A model generated the notes under the pieces. It had not been told where the DNA came from. It searched no databases and saw only the letters and a program-made list of their open reading frames with translations. 64,000 nt of DNA from positions 10,751,964-10,815,963 of the forward strand of contig CM049320.1 in the NCBI GenBank assembly GCA_026874595.1. Reading direction: 5' to 3'. This document shows, piece after piece, positions 59,180-64,000 of the stretch (its first letter is position 1; each line of letters begins with the position of its first letter). The position numbers and the translations under genes were made by a program. The stretch is from Sipunculus nudus. Taxonomy: Eukaryota; Annelida; Sipuncula; Golfingiida; Sipunculidae.

Positions 59180-60960
59180 CAGTCTAGCTCTGCACTAGCC
59201 TCAGCAATGACAATACATCAGCTAGCCCTGGGGCCCCCACAGCCTATTCCTCCCAAATCCCTAGAACCCCTACAAACACTTCTGAAAAAGGTTTTAGTAA
59301 ATTCAACTTCAAACCACTGAGGTTAGTCCATATCAATTGTAATTCATTAAGAAACCCCAGCAGAGTAGCAGAGCTTTATGCTGACATAGAAAGGATCCAA
59401 CCAGACGTCCTCGTCTTAACTAGAACTTGGTTTGACGACAAAATAGCCACAGGATCAGTTATACCCAATTCACTATGTATGAATGTATAAAGAGCAGACA
59501 GCCAAGGTGATGTAAACAGGTGAGTACTTGTAGCTGTCTCTAAAGACAACCTCAGCAGTGAGGTCCCAGAGCTTAGTACAAAATGTGAAGAAGTCTGAGT
59601 AGAAATTAATCTTGTTGGAGCAAAAAACTTCTCATATGTGGTAACTACAGACCAAATGAACAGGATGAGGAGAGAAAAAATCAACTAAGCTTAGCCCTGT
59701 CAAGAACTGGTGCAAAAAATTGTCATATATGGATTGCTGGGGTTTTTAACTTCCCAGACTTTGATTGGTCTGATCCCTCTACACCTAGTACCAAACCTGG
59801 CATCAGCTCAACCCGCTTACATATTAAATGTCTCTCATTTCTTCAGGACAATGGACTCATGCAAGTCGTAAACCAACTTACATGACATAAAAATACTCTT
59901 GACCTTATATTGATGAAATAAGTAGTTGTCTGAAGAGTCAAAACCCTTCCCCTATTTGCCGACCATGACATCCTCTTTATGGAGGCTGACATAAGACCTT
60001 CCAGAGTCAAGATTTATACTGAGAAAAATACTGCTCTGGAGAAAAGGCAAGTGGGATGAAATTACGCAGTACATTTAACAGTTTAGAGACAAATACCTAA
60101 TAATGGACAAGTCATCAAAATCATACAATGAACTTTGGACTATGATTAAAACAGCACTGTCCAGTGATGTGAAAATCTTCATTTCAATGAAACATGCAAA
60201 AGCAAGACAACATGTACCATTGGTGGACAACAAGGTACGCAGGCTTATGAAGCAGTGTGCCTGATACAGATCAAGGACAAAACACCCCGAGGTATGTGCC
60301 AAAGCCAAAGACTTACAGAAAACCATACAGCGTAAGATTAGACAAAAGTATTGGGCCTATTTAAACAACGTGATCCTTGGCCTAGCTGACCCAGACTCCA
60401 CTAAAGGTAAACCAGGTGCCAAATAAAGGTTTAACTCCTTTCTTAAAAGCCAACGCTCCGAGACAGGTGGTGTTAAGTCTATGCTTGAAAAATTACAGTG
60501 GACCTCACTGGAAGCACGATGACGTTTCAGTCGTCTATATATATGTTCTATCGTATAGTTCATGGCCTTGTCACTCTAGAACCTTAGGCATACCTAAATC
60601 CATCTCACTCCTGCATCCGGGGTCATCGACAGAAATACTTGCCCATCGGGCCAGACTAAATTGTTATAGCAATTCCTTCTTCCCACGTACAATACCAGAG
60701 TGGAATGCCCTCAGGTCCACTGTGGTTAAATCCCAAACCCTTGACAAGTTCATATCTGTAGTGGTCAAGGAGCTCTAGCAATATATTTTTTACTTTGTAT
60801 ATATAAAAAATGTTTTTTTTTCTTCTTCTTTTTCCTTTCTTTTTTTCACTTTCTAGACTAAAATGTGCATTGCCTATAATGATCAGTAGTGGACGCTGGC
60901 AGTTACATAATGATGATGATGATGATGACAAAAGGAACAGTTATTGTACTTCCTAATTAA
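59180..60960 (+). pseudogene. decayed CR1-like LINE, endonuclease and 3' end only
   Basis: Translation of the plus strand gives pieces of a LINE ORF2: LVHINCNSLRN, then PDVLVLTRTWFDD (about 59390-59445), SSEVPELSTKCE, HIWIAGVFNFPDFDW (59727-59771), QDNGLMQVVNQLT and ADHDILFMEA, which are the apurinic endonuclease domain. It ends with NSFFPRTIPEWNALRST and VVKSQTLDKFI up to the stop at 60778, and a (GAT)n tail at 60909-60929. The reverse transcriptase domain is missing between about 60420 and 60480. Several frameshifts and stops, and LTRTW/GVFN in place of the usual LTETW/GDFN, show it is inactive. Opposite strand to per. Confidence 0.85.
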
Positions 60961-63039
60961 CTAGCAGCCAGGCAGACCACTCAACCCCCACCTGCAGCAA
61001 TTGACATGCAAAGCTAAGCCCTGTGGCTGGAACACTCACAGATGCCAATATTAAACAAACACGACACCAAGCCAGCAGGTCTTCTTGCTGTCTTTTGGAC
61101 AATCTGGACAGGTAATGTCACTTGAGATGTCAAGCCAATTTCGATGGCCTTAATTCTGCATTTAAAACACCAATCTCCAGTCATGAATAATATTACAACA
61201 GAATATAATTCTCTCACAAATTAGATTCCATCTTTTGTTTTTTATATTGGTAATAAAATACACTGCAGAACATTTTATTTTAACAAAACTCAAATTTCTC
61301 CAAATGACATGGATGGACCTCTCATGTGCATTCTATTTTCCTGAGTGAATCACCTCTGTGCCTTTTTTTAGCTCAAATTGAAATTTATATTGAAATTTAT
61401 TGCATCAACGAGAGTCAAGCTAGTAATTTCATTCACACAAACTGATGCTGTGTGATGGATGGCCCCTCATAATTGAGGTGCTAAGTATGCTCTTGCGAGT
61501 AACCCCTACTTTTAGTTTTCAACTCAATATTCTTGCATAACATGTTCAATTTTGAATCAAATGAAATTTGTCTGATTATACATTTTTTGCAAATCAAGAT
61601 ACCCTTGCAGGAAAAAAATTCTGTTTTTACAGTATATGTTTCAGTTGACACACTTTAACTGCAAAGATTTCATATGTTTCATGTTTCTGACTAACAGACT
61701 GTTTCTGAATGATAAATAATTTGCAACTTTATTTTGATTCTGAACCCTATTTGCAGAAGAAAGAAAAGATAAATATGTGAAAAAACCTGTTAACTATTTA
61801 TCTTTTTATAGTGTAGTAGGAGCATTAAATGTGATGTTTGAGGATATTCATGATACCAGTAATATAGTAACTAAAGAAGGACCTCACATATTATCAGTCT
61901 ATCCAAGATCAATAAACATAATCTTATCATTTATCAATTCCTATTGTAATACCAGAGGCCACACAAAAAAAAATCATTGTTCAACAGACTCTTACAAAAT
62001 ATGTGGTGTGAGAGAGCAAGTTATTTTTTTACCAATTTTTGGTCAAGACACAATGTATGTATTTTGCATGTATGTATTTTTTATTTTGCAAGAAATAAAA
62101 AAATATAAATTTCTTTCAGTTCTTGAAACAGTTCAGCATAAGATTTAATCTGTTTAGATATCTTTCAGAATTCTTTGAAGTTGTCAGGCAAGGGCATAAA
62201 TTAGCACCATAACCAAGAACCTGGCCTTCAAAAGTCCACATTAAAAGGGAGCAGCTAATCCCCAAGACAATTTTTTTTAGAAATACAAAACTTGAAATTA
62301 GGTAGAAATATATTTGGAAGAAAATGCTGGAAATGGTGAAATAGTACCTATTCCCATCCAAATACATTTAAAATTAGGCTTGTGAATTGTGACAAGCCTT
62401 AGAATTGATTCAATAATCAACTCTTATAGCTTTGATTTAATTATCAATTAAGTTATTTCAATAAGTAGTAAATTAAAGTCTTCTGAATAAAAGCAAACCT
62501 TGTACCACCATAGGGGATTCTTAAATTCTATGCATGCCATGTATACCAGAGGCTAGAGTGAGGCTAATAGGGAATAACAAACACATACATGTACTCACTT
62601 GTGCATCAGATTTTAATTTTTTATTTTTTCCCCAAGTGATCCAGGAGGAAAGAAACAGTTTTTTATTGTGAGTTGAACTGTTGTAAGGTGAGTGATGAAA
62701 CTAGGCTGGATATGCCGGGATGGAATTATGCAAAAAAGTTAAGATTAGAAAATTGAAGCAGAAGTCAAGAATCAATTACAATTTAACCCAGATTGTTGCA
62801 ATTCTATGCATCAATTATTTGTTGCATTTTTACACATCTATTTAAAATAACAAGCAAATTCATGGAATTTATGTCCTCTGCTTCGGCCTCTTGTTATTTT
62901 AGGTTCCTGTGGTCTTCATGCTTCTCTTCTGAATATGTTTTAGTTTTTTTCCCTGAAGATGTCTCCACATGTCATAATTTGAGTTGTGAATAGGGAACAA
63001 AAGGGAAATTTTTGTTTGTTTTAGAGCTGATGATAATAA
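60961..63039. other. no recognised feature
   Basis: AT-rich sequence. The longest open frame (61777-62148, plus) shows no family features and has a composition like random AT-rich DNA. No RNA gene seen. Confidence 0.6.
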
Positions 63040-63235
63040 ATTTAGACAGACACTCCAAAACTAATTCCAACCAAGTATGCAGGAGAGCAGTCACTGACCC
63101 AGCCTTGAATTAAATTAAGATAATATTTAGGAAAGGTATTCATAAAAACAAAAACCTGACAGACGGACAGAGGGACAGACAAACAAACCCAAATCAATGT
63201 CCCTCCTTCTGCGGAATTGTGGAGGGGATGGCGGA
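63040..63235 (+). repeat. dispersed repeat GACAGACACTCC, copy 2
   Basis: Direct counterpart of 9810-9975, with a longer tail (ACAGACGGACAGAGGGACAG, then GGAATTGTGGAGGGGATGGC). Confidence 0.8.
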
Positions 63236-64000
63236 CAATAAACCAGATAAGATGTTCAGAAACTAGCTGACTTCAAACAGGGCCATTGTAATTGATTTGA
63301 GAACAATGATGGAGGGTGAAAGATTAATAAAATTGAAGGTAGAGTATAAGGAAAACTTACTGTAAGCTGCTGGACTTTCAATCACAAGGTTGTAGTCCTA
63401 ACAGTATTAAACTCCTGGCTGGCTACTCCTAGGTCATTGCTCCCAGATCTATGTCTGCTGAGCTAAAAATACAAAGAAAATTTGATTACCTTTTGAGAAT
63501 TAAACTTTAAACAATGTGCACACAAACTCACCTGACTTTGCAAATCTTAGCATTTTAAAATGAAATGACTAAGGCATAGGTTATTCATCGATTCCTCCAT
63601 TTGATATGTATTTGCCATGTCAGGATATTAAAGCTGCCCATTCACCTTCCTGTTGAAAAAGAATTCATGTGATTTCTGGCTTCCTCTGTGTATAAATAAA
63701 TGATCTAAGGGTAATTCTAGTTAAATGAAAAGTTCTTATCAGACATTTATGAAGAATAAATGAACTTGTTTATCAAATTGTTTGTAAACACAGCAATGTT
63801 GACAAATGGGAAAAACATGTGACCTAAGGTGGTAGGTGGCATATATATATGTGGAGGTAATGGGGTCACTTGTTGCAAAACACCATTTGCAAAGCTCTGG
63901 CTTATCTGACTTGCTGCCAGATGCCCTTTTTCAAGTTGTTTTATTTTGGCAGGCCCCCACATATTATAAACACATTGATATAAACAAAACCAGCAGCCTG
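63236..64000. other. no recognised feature apart from a family B-type end
   Basis: A worn CTGCTGAGCTAAAAAT end occurs at 63457-63472. Nothing else is supported to the window edge. Confidence 0.5.

Noticed and set aside
61777..62148. 123-residue plus-strand open frame
   Set aside because: No conserved motif, no splice or promoter context, and AT-rich composition makes such frames expected by chance.

Overview
This is a eukaryotic, AT-rich, intron-dense genomic window. It is almost certainly from an invertebrate, and most likely a bivalve or other mollusc. That placement is inferred from the animal clock gene it carries, from the mix of vertebrate-like and insect-like PERIOD features, and from repeats with TGACCTTTGACCT blocks, GACGGACAGACGG tracts and CAGCTGAGCTAAAAA ends, a style I associate with mollusc genomes. 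No species can be named from the sequence alone.

The window holds one recognisable gene, the circadian repressor period (per), on the minus strand. I assembled 22 coding exons from 55662 (start codon) down to 8462 (stop). Every exon has an AG acceptor (for exon 1, upstream of the start codon) and, except for the last exon, a GT donor. All reading phases agree across the 21 introns, and the exons sum to 4230 nt (1409 residues plus stop). The protein runs from a helix-loop-helix-like N-terminal segment through PAS-A, a linker, PAS-B with its PAC-like strand, a long Ser/Glu/Pro-rich region with a basic KPKRK cluster, and a conserved C-terminal block, to an acidic Ser-rich tail. By analogy with the family it is the feedback repressor that acts with CRY/TIM on CLOCK:BMAL1(CYC).

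Layout: 1-7490 is downstream sequence filled with repeats (a TIR-bounded element at 2341-5108 and a 291-bp GC-richer tandem duplication at 6010-6600). 7492-8461 is the probable 3' UTR with a degenerate tandem array. 8462-55662 is the coding part of the gene, with two very large introns (31119-44870 and 44972-53402). 55663-59180 is upstream intron or 5' flank with no recognised exon. 59180-60960 is a decayed CR1-like LINE in the opposite orientation. 60961-64000 has no recognised gene.

Most non-coding sequence is transposon-derived. Family A (TIR GCGAACCTGTG, internal GGTGGCGCCACC) is present three times. Family B (ends in CAGCTGAGCTAAAAA, carries nuclear-receptor half-site arrays) sits in the largest intron. 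There are also a tRNA-derived SINE, an 11-bp-TIR MITE and several dispersed pairs. A 37-bp minisatellite of about 27 copies directly abuts the 5' splice site of exon 13, and a ~300-bp duplication flanks exon 2 and carries an E-box in one copy.
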